Of a stretch of 12,171 nt of DNA, positions 1 to 5,736 are shown piece by piece (positions within the stretch are counted from its first letter, which is position 1; every line of letters starts with the position of its first letter). The translations under genes and the position numbers were made by a program. The notes beneath the pieces are model-generated. The model had not been told where the DNA came from, did not search any database, and was given only the letters and a program-made list of their open reading frames with translations. This stretch comes from Synechococcales cyanobacterium PMM_0002 (lineage in GTDB: Bacteria; Cyanobacteriota; Cyanobacteriia; Elainellales; Elainellaceae), in contig CASBQX010000216.1 of the NCBI GenBank assembly GCA_949127925.1, positions 1 through 12,171 on the forward strand, in the 5' to 3' direction.

Positions 1-81
1 GGGCACAGCGGAATTAAAGCTTGGGGAGAGAACGACCTCTATCTAAATCAGGCAACTGGCTTAGACAAGTTGGCTCGATGA
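1..81 (+). CDS. TnpB-like IS200/IS605 accessory nuclease, C-terminal fragment (5' part outside window)
   Basis: Frame 1 is open from the first base to a TGA at 79-81 and encodes 26 residues, GHSGIKAWGENDL... ending TGLDKLAR. This resembles the poorly conserved extreme C-terminus of cyanobacterial TnpB proteins (G-x-x-G-I-x-A-x-G-E, then a basic end), as I remember the family. TnpB is an RNA-guided DNA nuclease that travels with IS200/IS605 elements. The catalytic RuvC residues and zinc ribbon would lie upstream, outside the window. The hairpin just after the stop, at 91-111, is what is expected of the right end of such an element and supports the call. The tail is short, so a different transposon protein is possible; whether the full gene is intact cannot be seen. 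Confidence 0.62.
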   Translation, partial: GHSGIKAWGENDLYLNQATGLDKLAR

Positions 82-120
82 ACCAAGAATCCCCCGGCTT
101 CAGCCGTGGGGAGTGTCAAA
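1..120 (+). mobile_element. Right end of an IS200/IS605-family insertion sequence
   Basis: Ten bases after the tnpB-like stop comes a hairpin at 91-111. Arms CCCC+CGGC and GCCG+GGGG enclose a TTCA loop, with one unpaired T at 107. It is followed by GAGTGTCAAA. A subterminal hairpin just beyond tnpB, with no terminal inverted repeats, is the standard right-end structure of IS200/IS605 elements. The 3' boundary is not certain; I place it near 118-120 because the GTGTCAA motif looks like the usual end. The left end lies outside the window. Confidence 0.58.
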
Positions 121-166
121 TTAGGATGACGGCACTATCGGCGTCTGCATCACCCCTTGCGGCTAA

Positions 167-1000
167 ATGACCATGGATAATGAATCTGATATCCGGAGCG
201 ACAGCTCACTCACCGTAGAACAGGCGATCGCCAACCTTCAGGGCGAAGATCTGGGACTGCGGGTGTATGCGGCTTGGTGGCTAGGACGGTTTCGGGTCGA
301 TGCCCCCGAAGCCGTTGATATCTTAATGGCCGCGCTGGAAGATGAAGACGATCGCACGCATGTGGGCGGCTATCCGCTGCGGCGCAATGCGGCACGGGCA
401 TTGGGCAAGTTAGGCGACCATCGAGCTGTTTTCGCCCTGATGCGAGCCTTGGAATGTTCCGACTTTTATGTCCGAGAAGCCGCCGCCCAGTCTTTGGAAA
501 TGTTGGCAGATGGATCTTGCATTGCAAGGTTACGCGAGTTACTCAACAACCAGATTCCCGGCACCCTACCCGCACGGGAACCCCCTCAACTGACTCAGCC
601 CTTTGATGCCATCCTAGAGGCATTGGGCACCCTCGGTGCAGTCGATGCTATTGCCGACATTCTGCCGTTTTTAGAGCACGATATCCCTCGGATTCAGTAT
701 GCCGCCGCTCGGTGCATGTACCAACTGACGCCGAATCCCCAGGTTGCCAATCAGTATGGCGATCGCCTGGTGCATGCGTTAGCGAACGATGACCTGCAAC
801 TGCGACGAGCTGTGCTGGCCGATTTGGGCGCAATCGGATACTTGCCGGCTGCGGAGGCGATCGCCCAGACCCCGGCAGAAAATAGCTTGAAGCTAATTGC
901 CTTGAAAGGCGTATTGGAAAAACAGCTGCTGCACACCACACCACCCCATCTATCGGATGGAGCATTGAACGTGATGGCGTTAATGGATGATTTGTTGTAG
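167..1000 (+). CDS. cpcE: Phycocyanobilin lyase alpha subunit, CpcE type (HEAT-repeat)
   Basis: CpcE, together with CpcF, attaches phycocyanobilin to the conserved cysteine of the phycocyanin alpha subunit, in the cytoplasm before rod assembly. The 277 residues are made of HEAT/PBS-lyase repeats. Recognisable CpcE blocks are VYAAWWLGRFRV (33-44), GGYPLRRNAARALGKLGD (67-84), a repeat at 94-122, DLQLRR (209-214), GYLP and PAENSLKLIAL (236-246), and the terminal ALMDDLL. Length matches the family. ATG at 167 is preceded by an in-frame TAA (164-166); a second ATG at 173 is equally possible, and no Shine-Dalgarno sequence is evident. cpcF follows after 50 bases. PecE, the phycoviolobilin lyase-isomerase subunit, is a close relative and also has a (Y)YAAWWL motif. 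The partner looks like CpcF and lacks the PecF signature, so CpcE is preferred. In many cyanobacteria cpcE lies behind cpcBACD; here an IS end lies directly upstream. Confidence 0.93.
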   Translation: MTMDNESDIRSDSSLTVEQAIANLQGEDLGLRVYAAWWLGRFRVDAPEAVDILMAALEDEDDRTHVGGYPLRRNAARALGKLGDHRAVFALMRALECSDFYVREAAAQSLEMLADGSCIARLRELLNNQIPGTLPAREPPQLTQPFDAILEALGTLGAVDAIADILPFLEHDIPRIQYAAARCMYQLTPNPQVANQYGDRLVHALANDDLQLRRAVLADLGAIGYLPAAEAIAQTPAENSLKLIALKGVLEKQLLHTTPPHLSDGALNVMALMDDLL

Positions 1001-1050
1001 CAGAAAGAGCGAGAATGTAGAAGGTAGACCTTATTTGTCCCTCCTCCGCC

Positions 1051-1872
1051 ATGGTTGACCACCTTTCTTCCCTGATTCGGGCTGTAGATGCCGCTGATTC
1101 TTCGCCGCGTTTGCTAGAAGCCGTGCAAAATCTAGCAGCAGCTCATTTAGAAGGAGCCATTCTTACGCTAATTGCGACGCTTAGCTACAACAATCCAGGG
1201 GCAGCCGTTGCCGCTGTCGATGGGCTAATCCAATTGGGAGAACCGGCTGTCCCGGCTTTGTTGGAACTGCTGGATCTGCATAACTACACCGCTAGAGCCT
1301 GGGCAATCCGCGCCCTAGCTGGCATTGGCGATCCAAGAGGGCTAGTCACCCTATTGGGAGTTGCCACGGCTGATTTTGCCATGAGCGTCCGGCGAGCCGC
1401 CGCTAGAGGGTTGGGCACCATGAAGTGGCACTGGTTTCCAGACCATCTTTTAGAAATGGCTCAAGGAGAAGCCTTGGACGCTCTGCTGTTTGTGGCACAG
1501 CAGGATGAGGAGTGGGTGGTGCGCTACTCATCGGTTGTGGGCTTAGAATCGCTGGCCAATGCGATTAGTGCCGCCAATCCCGAATGGCGATCGCAAATCC
1601 AGGCTCAATTTGAGCACATGGCCAGCCACGACAGCAGTGGGGCTGTCCGGGCGCGGGTCTGGATGGCACAGCAACGCCTCCAGTCGCAAACAGTCATTCA
1701 ATCTGGAATTGAGCAGCTGCCATCGCCCCTGTCTGCCACAGACTGGCAGATGATTTTAGAAAAGCTATACGAGCGCAAAGGGGAAGAGCGGCTGGTGTTG
1801 GCAGCAGGCGACCCCCGTCTCTATCGCGATCTGGCCGAATCCATCGCTCAACCGCCCAATGGCGCTCAGTAG
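1051..1872 (+). CDS. cpcF: Phycocyanobilin lyase beta subunit, CpcF type, with C-terminal extension
   Basis: This is the second subunit of the CpcE/CpcF lyase, which ligates phycocyanobilin to phycocyanin alpha and can also remove it. HEAT-type repeats fill residues 1 to about 210. CpcF blocks are LLEAVQNLAAAHLEGAI (21-37), YNNPGAAVAAVDGL (46-59), ARAWAIRALAGIGDPRGL (81-98), SVRRAAARGLG (112-122) and EEWVVRYSSVVGLE (153-166). The NHCQGN motif reported for the isomerising lyase subunit PecF is absent, arguing for CpcF. At 273 residues it is longer than the roughly 200-215 I expect for CpcF. The surplus is a tail from about 213 to 273 (DWQMILEKLYERKGEERLVL, then GDPRLYRDLAESIA), which looks helical and not like a HEAT repeat. 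The gene follows cpcE by 50 bases and is probably cotranscribed with it. No clear ribosome binding site is seen. Confidence 0.92.
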   Translation: MVDHLSSLIRAVDAADSSPRLLEAVQNLAAAHLEGAILTLIATLSYNNPGAAVAAVDGLIQLGEPAVPALLELLDLHNYTARAWAIRALAGIGDPRGLVTLLGVATADFAMSVRRAAARGLGTMKWHWFPDHLLEMAQGEALDALLFVAQQDEEWVVRYSSVVGLESLANAISAANPEWRSQIQAQFEHMASHDSSGAVRARVWMAQQRLQSQTVIQSGIEQLPSPLSATDWQMILEKLYERKGEERLVLAAGDPRLYRDLAESIAQPPNGAQ

Positions 1873-1935
1873 CTGCCATCGCAGCAGGCTGTGAGGATTG
1901 AGTTTTATGCTGCTGCTGTCTTTGAGGCCGCGATT

Positions 1936-3153
1936 TTATGGGGACGGCGTTTGAGTGGATGGCGTTAGCAGCATGACCTGTTGACGTTGCAGCGATCGCA
2001 CGGCATCTAAGTCTCCACCCACTGCCTGCAAAATTTGAGCCACTGTTTTCTGTTCAGCGGCATTACCGTCACAGTGGCGCAAAAACTGCCACTCCGCCTC
2101 GTTCAAATTCACAACTTGATAGTCGTGATTAAAAAACTGTGGACTATCGCGCCAGCCTTGAATGCAGGGACTCGGTTCTGGAATGGCAGCTTGCAGATCG
2201 CGATCCAATGCCCAATTTTGTTTAGGCAGCGGCGGACGTCCCAAAAAGAATTCGTAATGAGTGATGGCCTGTGGATCGAGCAATTCAATTAACCGATAGC
2301 GCTGGCGATCGCTCAACTCCTTAGATCGCTCCACTAGCTCCGGTGCTTTGCCAATCAGTCGCTCCAAATTCCACACTTGCGGATTGGAGAAACCCACAAA
2401 TTCTAGACCCGATGCGTCAATTAATTCAAACACCGTATCGATGTTGTAATCAATCTCTTGCGGATGGACATACATGTCGGCGAAATAAGCATCGCGCTGA
2501 TTTTCCCACGACCAGCGTTCCTGTTCCCGTTGGCGCAGGCGGTTATCTTCTGGCAACGCCGCAAATAGCTGTCGCCCTACAGACACACCATCCGTGTAGT
2601 CGCCCCGTTTCTCTCCCTGCAAGATGGCGATCGCCTCCTGCATCAACTGAATTTCCCATCGACCCAACTCACCATAGACAAAGATGTGGAAAATGCCGCC
2701 CGGTGCCAACTTTTTCACCAATGCCTGAATGCCGCGAATTGGATCAGGGGTGTGGTGCAGTACGCCCACACAGTTGATTAAATCAAACTCTCCTGGCAAC
2801 TGTTCGGCATCAAACAAGCTGAGATGATGAAACTCTACTCCCATCGCACCCGACTTCTGACACCGCTCTTTGGCAACGGCCAGCGCCCCAGCACTCAGAT
2901 CAATCCCGACCACGCTGGCATCCGGATTGAGATGCACCAAATATTCAGTACCGACCCCCGTACCGCACCCAGCATCGAGAATCCGAGCGTTGGCATGCTG
3001 CGGCTTGCGTCCGGTGCAAAAGTTGTAAGCTGTCAACCAGTTCCAGCGCCAGTTGTAGCCCGGAGGCGGTTCATCCAATAACGGTTCGGGTGGAAACGGA
3101 TAGGTGTTATAGAGTTTGGCAACGGCGGCGCTAATGGCTTGAGAATCAGACAT
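1936..3153 (-). CDS. Class I SAM-dependent methyltransferase, substrate unknown
   Basis: This is a Rossmann-fold methyltransferase transferring a methyl group from S-adenosylmethionine to an unidentified acceptor. The open frame runs back to 3201, but I choose the ATG at 3153 because homology-like sequence starts there (MSDSQAISAAVAKLYNTYPF, a common opening of this family). Numbered from that start the protein has 405 residues. Motif I is DAGCGTGVG (60-68), motif Post-I is GIDLSAG (83-89), the motif II region is FDLINCVGVLHHTPDP (123-138) and the strand after it is APGGIF (150-155). The remaining 250 residues carry a conserved-looking helical region and a C-terminal stretch (EAEWQFLRHCDGN, then TVAQILQAVGGDLD) resembling the small winged-helix or regulatory tails of some cyanobacterial methyltransferases. 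It is convergent with cpcF, 63 bases from its stop, so the two are not cotranscribed. No Shine-Dalgarno sequence is visible. Family confidence is high; the substrate cannot be deduced. Confidence 0.85.
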   Translation of the reverse strand: MSDSQAISAAVAKLYNTYPFPPEPLLDEPPPGYNWRWNWLTAYNFCTGRKPQHANARILDAGCGTGVGTEYLVHLNPDASVVGIDLSAGALAVAKERCQKSGAMGVEFHHLSLFDAEQLPGEFDLINCVGVLHHTPDPIRGIQALVKKLAPGGIFHIFVYGELGRWEIQLMQEAIAILQGEKRGDYTDGVSVGRQLFAALPEDNRLRQREQERWSWENQRDAYFADMYVHPQEIDYNIDTVFELIDASGLEFVGFSNPQVWNLERLIGKAPELVERSKELSDRQRYRLIELLDPQAITHYEFFLGRPPLPKQNWALDRDLQAAIPEPSPCIQGWRDSPQFFNHDYQVVNLNEAEWQFLRHCDGNAAEQKTVAQILQAVGGDLDAVRSLQRQQVMLLTPSTQTPSP

Positions 3154-3497
3154 GACTGGCTGGCTTAATGATTGAATGGATGGCGTAACCCCAGTTACCA
3201 TTGTCCCAAACTCTATGCAGATGGCAGCAGTTATGCCAAGAAATTAACCAAGCGGCGATCGCACCCCGCTAACCCTGCTGTTGAAGTTTGGGTAGTTAAC
3301 TGGAGTCCTTGAGTTAAACCCTAATTTGGCTAGAAATAGCCGTAATAATACTGATTCTCCTTTGCCATAAAGATTCCTATGCTGTTTGGAATGGCGAGAC
3401 GCCAGCGCACTACGAATGCTAAACCGTGGGGTTTAATGCACTAGCGTACACTCGACATTCTGTATTTCAAAACCTGTCTGGCAAGGAAACATTCACA
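3154..3497. other. Intergenic region between two divergent genes
   Basis: This gap should hold the promoters of the leftward methyltransferase and the rightward acidic-protein gene. I see two small hairpins: GGCTA-GAAA-TAGCC at 3328-3341, which has a GNRA-type loop, and AAACC-GTGG-GGTTT at 3421-3434. A HIP1 site lies near 3257. I find no -35/-10 pair with acceptable spacing, no credible coding frame and no RNA gene. The frames running into it from both sides (to 3201 on - and from 3426 on +) look like unused extensions. Confidence 0.5.
3483..3487 (+). promoter_or_regulatory. Ribosome binding site that sets the start of the acidic exported protein
   Basis: AAGGA lies 10 bases before the ATG at 3498. 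The upstream in-frame ATG at 3426 has no such site, and starting there would put 24 residues ahead of a textbook signal peptide. Together these fix the start at 3498. Confidence 0.65.
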
Positions 3498-4001
3498 ATG
3501 ACAACATTACAAAAGTGGGCGATCGCATTTATCGGGTGTTCCGTTTTAGGCTTGGGTCTACCCCAGGTGGCATTTGCTCAACAGTCATTAAGTGATGAAG
3601 ACATTGCCATCATTGAAGCAGCCTGTGATGCAATTGATGCCGGAGATATCACTGAAGCTGACCTAGATACACTAGATGATGATGAATTTGGCGCGTTGCT
3701 GGGAGCCTGTGCCGCTATTGCAGATGGCTCTGTCAGCGAAGCCGACTACAGTGAATATGTTGAAGAATTTAGCATCATTGAAACGTATTATGAGGAGTAT
3801 TCTGTAGAGTTCTCCGAAGAAACTGTTGAGTATTCTGAAGAAGTTACCACTGAAGAAACTGTTGAGTATTCAGAAGAAGAGTCTGTAGATGAAGAGGAAT
3901 ATTCGGAAGAAGAGTCTGTAGATGAAGAGGAATATTCGGAAGAAGAGTCTGTAGACGAAGAAGAATATTCGGAAGAAGAGTCTGTAGACGAAGAATCCTA
4001 A
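3498..4001 (+). CDS. Small exported protein with signal peptide and highly acidic 11-residue repeats; function unknown
   Basis: I do not recognise this 167-residue protein. Residues 1-27 are a Sec-type signal peptide: a lysine at 6, a hydrophobic core and a likely cleavage site AFA/QQ. The core at 16-20 has no lipobox, so the product is probably a free periplasmic or secreted protein. Residues 30-95 form an acidic, probably helical region with two cysteines (43 and 71), each in a similar context (AACDAIDAGDITEAD and GACAAIADGSVSEAD). This suggests an internal duplication and possibly a disulfide. Residues 95-167 consist almost wholly of E, S, Y, V, D and T and end in four copies of YSEEESVDEEE. 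The net charge is strongly negative, so binding of divalent cations or basic surfaces is conceivable but not shown. The gene stands alone, with its own ribosome binding site and a terminator-like hairpin at 4132. Confidence 0.8.
   Translation: MTTLQKWAIAFIGCSVLGLGLPQVAFAQQSLSDEDIAIIEAACDAIDAGDITEADLDTLDDDEFGALLGACAAIADGSVSEADYSEYVEEFSIIETYYEEYSVEFSEETVEYSEEVTTEETVEYSEEESVDEEEYSEEESVDEEEYSEEESVDEEEYSEEESVDEES
3867..3998 (+). repeat. Four tandem 33-base repeats inside the acidic-protein gene
   Basis: The copies run 3867-3899, 3900-3932, 3933-3965 and 3966-3998, each encoding YSEEESVDEEE (the last ends EES). They are nearly identical in DNA as well as protein. Differences are a few silent changes (TCA/TCG, GAT/GAC, GAG/GAA) and the final codon. 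Near identity at third positions points to recent duplication, by slippage or unequal exchange, so copy number probably varies between strains. Degenerate relatives (VEYSEE) precede the array. Confidence 0.93.
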
Positions 4002-4020
4002 TCCTTCCTACTGGCTAAAG

Positions 4021-4119
4021 CTTATACCAATTCTTGATGAAGCTAAGTGGCACAAAGGGCTTGAGCCCCTTGCCTCGCAAGAGTTCATGCTGTTTAGCCT
4101 TAAATCAAATTGGGATTAG
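4021..4119. repeat. Possible 99-base MITE-like element with imperfect inverted ends
   Basis: CTTATACCAATT at 4021-4032 is matched by AATTGGGATTAG at 4108-4119, an inverted repeat with 10 of 12 positions paired. Inside is a hairpin with GGGC (4057-4060), loop TTGA and GCCC (4065-4068), extended by flanking A-T pairs. From memory, ATACCAATT-type ends are frequent in cyanobacterial intergenic repeats. No coding frame lies inside. The limits rest on the ends alone, and I cannot see other copies in this window. Confidence 0.4.
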
Positions 4120-4131
4120 ATTGTTCCTGTT

Positions 4132-4178
4132 AACCCTGCTGTGATCTGCTCTCTTAGAGAGTGTTTCACAGTAGGGTT
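4132..4178 (+). terminator. Long hairpin, probable terminator of the acidic-protein gene
   Basis: A 13-base stem pairs AACCCTGCTGTGA (4132-4144) with TCACAGTAGGGTT (4166-4178) with a single G-T wobble. A smaller hairpin, CTCTC-TTA-GAGAG (4149-4161), lies within the loop. The sequence after the stem, TATGTTT, is moderately T-rich. It lies 130 bases after the stop of the acidic-protein gene and is the first strong structure that could end that transcript. Confidence 0.5.
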
Positions 4179-4237
4179 TATGTTTGGCGATTGACGAACT
4201 CGACTAGTAGTCTGAGGCGTAAATCTGCCTACCGTTC

Positions 4238-4281
4238 GTAGTGCAGGCTTCCAGCCTGCGCGGGCAAGATGCCCGCACTAC
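4238..4281. repeat. REP-like element: two hairpins enclosed by a short outer stem
   Basis: GTAGT (4238-4242) pairs with ACTAC (4277-4281) and encloses two back-to-back hairpins. The first is GCAGGCT-TCC-AGCCTGC (4243-4259) and the second is GCGGGCA-AGA-TGCCCGC (4260-4276). The result is a three-way junction with no unpaired bases between the helices. The core, a paired 'GCAGGCT...AGCCTGC / GCGGGCA...TGCCCGC' motif, is a repeat type I recognise from many cyanobacterial genomes. It lies between two genes that converge on it and may stop transcripts from either side. Confidence 0.75.
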
Positions 4282-4306
4282 GGTAGCTAAACTTGCGCGT
4301 TTTCTA

Positions 4307-5695
4307 CTAGCTTGATTCGAGGTTCGATTCTAGGTCAGACAGTTTAATGCCACGAATTGAGTAGTCGAGCAACTGCATTGGGTGTAACACGGGCGTCTGC
4401 TGGCCTTGAATTGTCAGGTGTTTGCTAATTTGGACAAAGCAACCAATGTTGGCCGAGGCAATCACCGACGCGCCTGTATTCAATAGATTGGTCACCTTTT
4501 GCTGCCCCAATTCTTCTGCAACGTCTGGTTGCAGGATGTTGTAAACGCCAGCGCTGCCGCAGCACAGCGCCGCATCAATGGGTTCGCGTAATTGCACACC
4601 AGGAATTTGACGCAGCAGTTGCCGAGGTTGCAGGCTAATTTTTTGGCCGTGCAGCATATGGCAGGCGTCTTGGTACACCATTGTCAGCGGTTCGTCTTGC
4701 AACGGCGATAGGGGCGCAGTCAATCCCACGTCTGCTAAAAATTCCTGCACGTCTTTTACTTTTTTGACGAAGGCTTGAGCGCGATCGCCATACTCAGGGT
4801 CGTCTTTGAGAATGTGGCCATACTCTTTGAGCGTGTGCCCACAGCCGGACGCGTTAACCAAGATGGCATCAACCTCAGTGTTCTCAAAGGTGTCGATCAT
4901 CTGGCGCGCCATTTCTTGCGCCTGCGCCTCTTGCCCTTGGTGATGGGAGAGGGCACCGCAGCAGCCCTGCATCTGTGGCACCACTACTTCGCAGCCGTTG
5001 GCGATGAGGACGCGCACCGTTGCATCATTGACCACTGGGTTAAACAACCGCTGCACGCAGCCCAGCAGCATCCCCACCCGATAGCGGGTGTTACCTGTAG
5101 CTGGAATCAGTGCCGGGATGGTGTCTTGAAAGGCGGTGGGGGCGATTTTGGGCAGCATGGATTCCATGGCTGCTAGCTGGGGTGAGATTTGCTTTAATAC
5201 GCCAAGCGATCGCACCAATTTCTGCAACCCGGATTTCTGATACAGCCCCAATGGCCGTAGCAGTATCCGCATCCGGCCAGGGTAGGGGAAGGTGGAAAAA
5301 ATGAGGCGGCGCAGCAGACGCAGCGGGAGCGATCGCTCAAAATTGCGTTCGATTTGGGGGCGGGTGGCGGCAATCAGCTGGTCATATTGCACCCCCGACG
5401 GGCAGGTCGTCACACAGGCCAAGCACCCCAGGCACGAGTCGAAATGCTGCACCGTACTGTCAGCCAGCTGCGCGTCCCCTTCGTTGATGGCATCCATCAG
5501 GTAAATGCGGCCTCGGGGTGAGTCGGTTTCTTTGCCAGTTATCCGGTAGCTGGGGCAAGTGGCCAGACAAAAGCCGCAATGTACGCAGGTATCGATCAGC
5601 TTGGGGTCAGGCGGATTGTGTGCATCAAAGCCTGGGATGTCTGCTGTGTTTAGCGGAAGATTGGTAAATGAAACGGGATTTTCCGAAGTTTGCAT
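4307..5695 (-). CDS. glcF: Glycolate dehydrogenase iron-sulfur subunit GlcF
   Basis: GlcF is the electron-transfer subunit of glycolate dehydrogenase, which oxidises glycolate from the oxygenase reaction of Rubisco to glyoxylate and passes electrons to the membrane quinone pool. Two 4Fe-4S motifs are complete: C37-x2-C40-x2-C43-x3-C47-P and C88-x2-C91-x2-C94-x3-C98-P. Two cysteine-rich (CCG) domains follow, with GCVQ at 212-215, CCG at 245-247 and C285, then DACH at 343-346 and CCGSAG at 378-383. These are the hallmarks of GlcF/LutA-type heterodisulfide-reductase-like subunits. Length (462) is slightly above the E. coli protein. ATG at 5695 follows an A/T-rich leader with no Shine-Dalgarno sequence, 41 bases after the glcE stop, so the two genes probably share a transcript. 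LutA-like lactate utilisation is an alternative, but fused 4Fe-4S plus two CCG domains next to GlcE favours GlcF. Confidence 0.92.
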   Translation of the reverse strand: MQTSENPVSFTNLPLNTADIPGFDAHNPPDPKLIDTCVHCGFCLATCPSYRITGKETDSPRGRIYLMDAINEGDAQLADSTVQHFDSCLGCLACVTTCPSGVQYDQLIAATRPQIERNFERSLPLRLLRRLIFSTFPYPGRMRILLRPLGLYQKSGLQKLVRSLGVLKQISPQLAAMESMLPKIAPTAFQDTIPALIPATGNTRYRVGMLLGCVQRLFNPVVNDATVRVLIANGCEVVVPQMQGCCGALSHHQGQEAQAQEMARQMIDTFENTEVDAILVNASGCGHTLKEYGHILKDDPEYGDRAQAFVKKVKDVQEFLADVGLTAPLSPLQDEPLTMVYQDACHMLHGQKISLQPRQLLRQIPGVQLREPIDAALCCGSAGVYNILQPDVAEELGQQKVTNLLNTGASVIASANIGCFVQISKHLTIQGQQTPVLHPMQLLDYSIRGIKLSDLESNLESS

Positions 5696-5736
5696 TTTTT
5701 AAATCTAAGGAGAAATTATGCTGAACCAGAACCGCC

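Noticed and set aside
167..1872. PecE/PecF phycoviolobilin lyase-isomerase
   Set aside because: The first gene shares the AAWWL motif with PecE, but the second has YNNPGA and CpcF blocks and lacks the NHCQGN motif reported for PecF.
1881..1916. GCAGCAG / CTGCTGC inverted repeat between cpcF and the methyltransferase gene
   Set aside because: Only 7 base pairs with a 22-base loop and no T-run; too weak to call a terminator.
3309..3350. TTGAGT and TAATAA as a -35/-10 promoter pair
   Set aside because: The spacing is 28 bases, far from 16-18, and no better pair was found in this gap.
3426..3497. N-terminal extension of the acidic-protein frame (24 codons)
   Set aside because: It would bury a textbook signal peptide, and the good ribosome binding site (3483-3487) serves the ATG at 3498.
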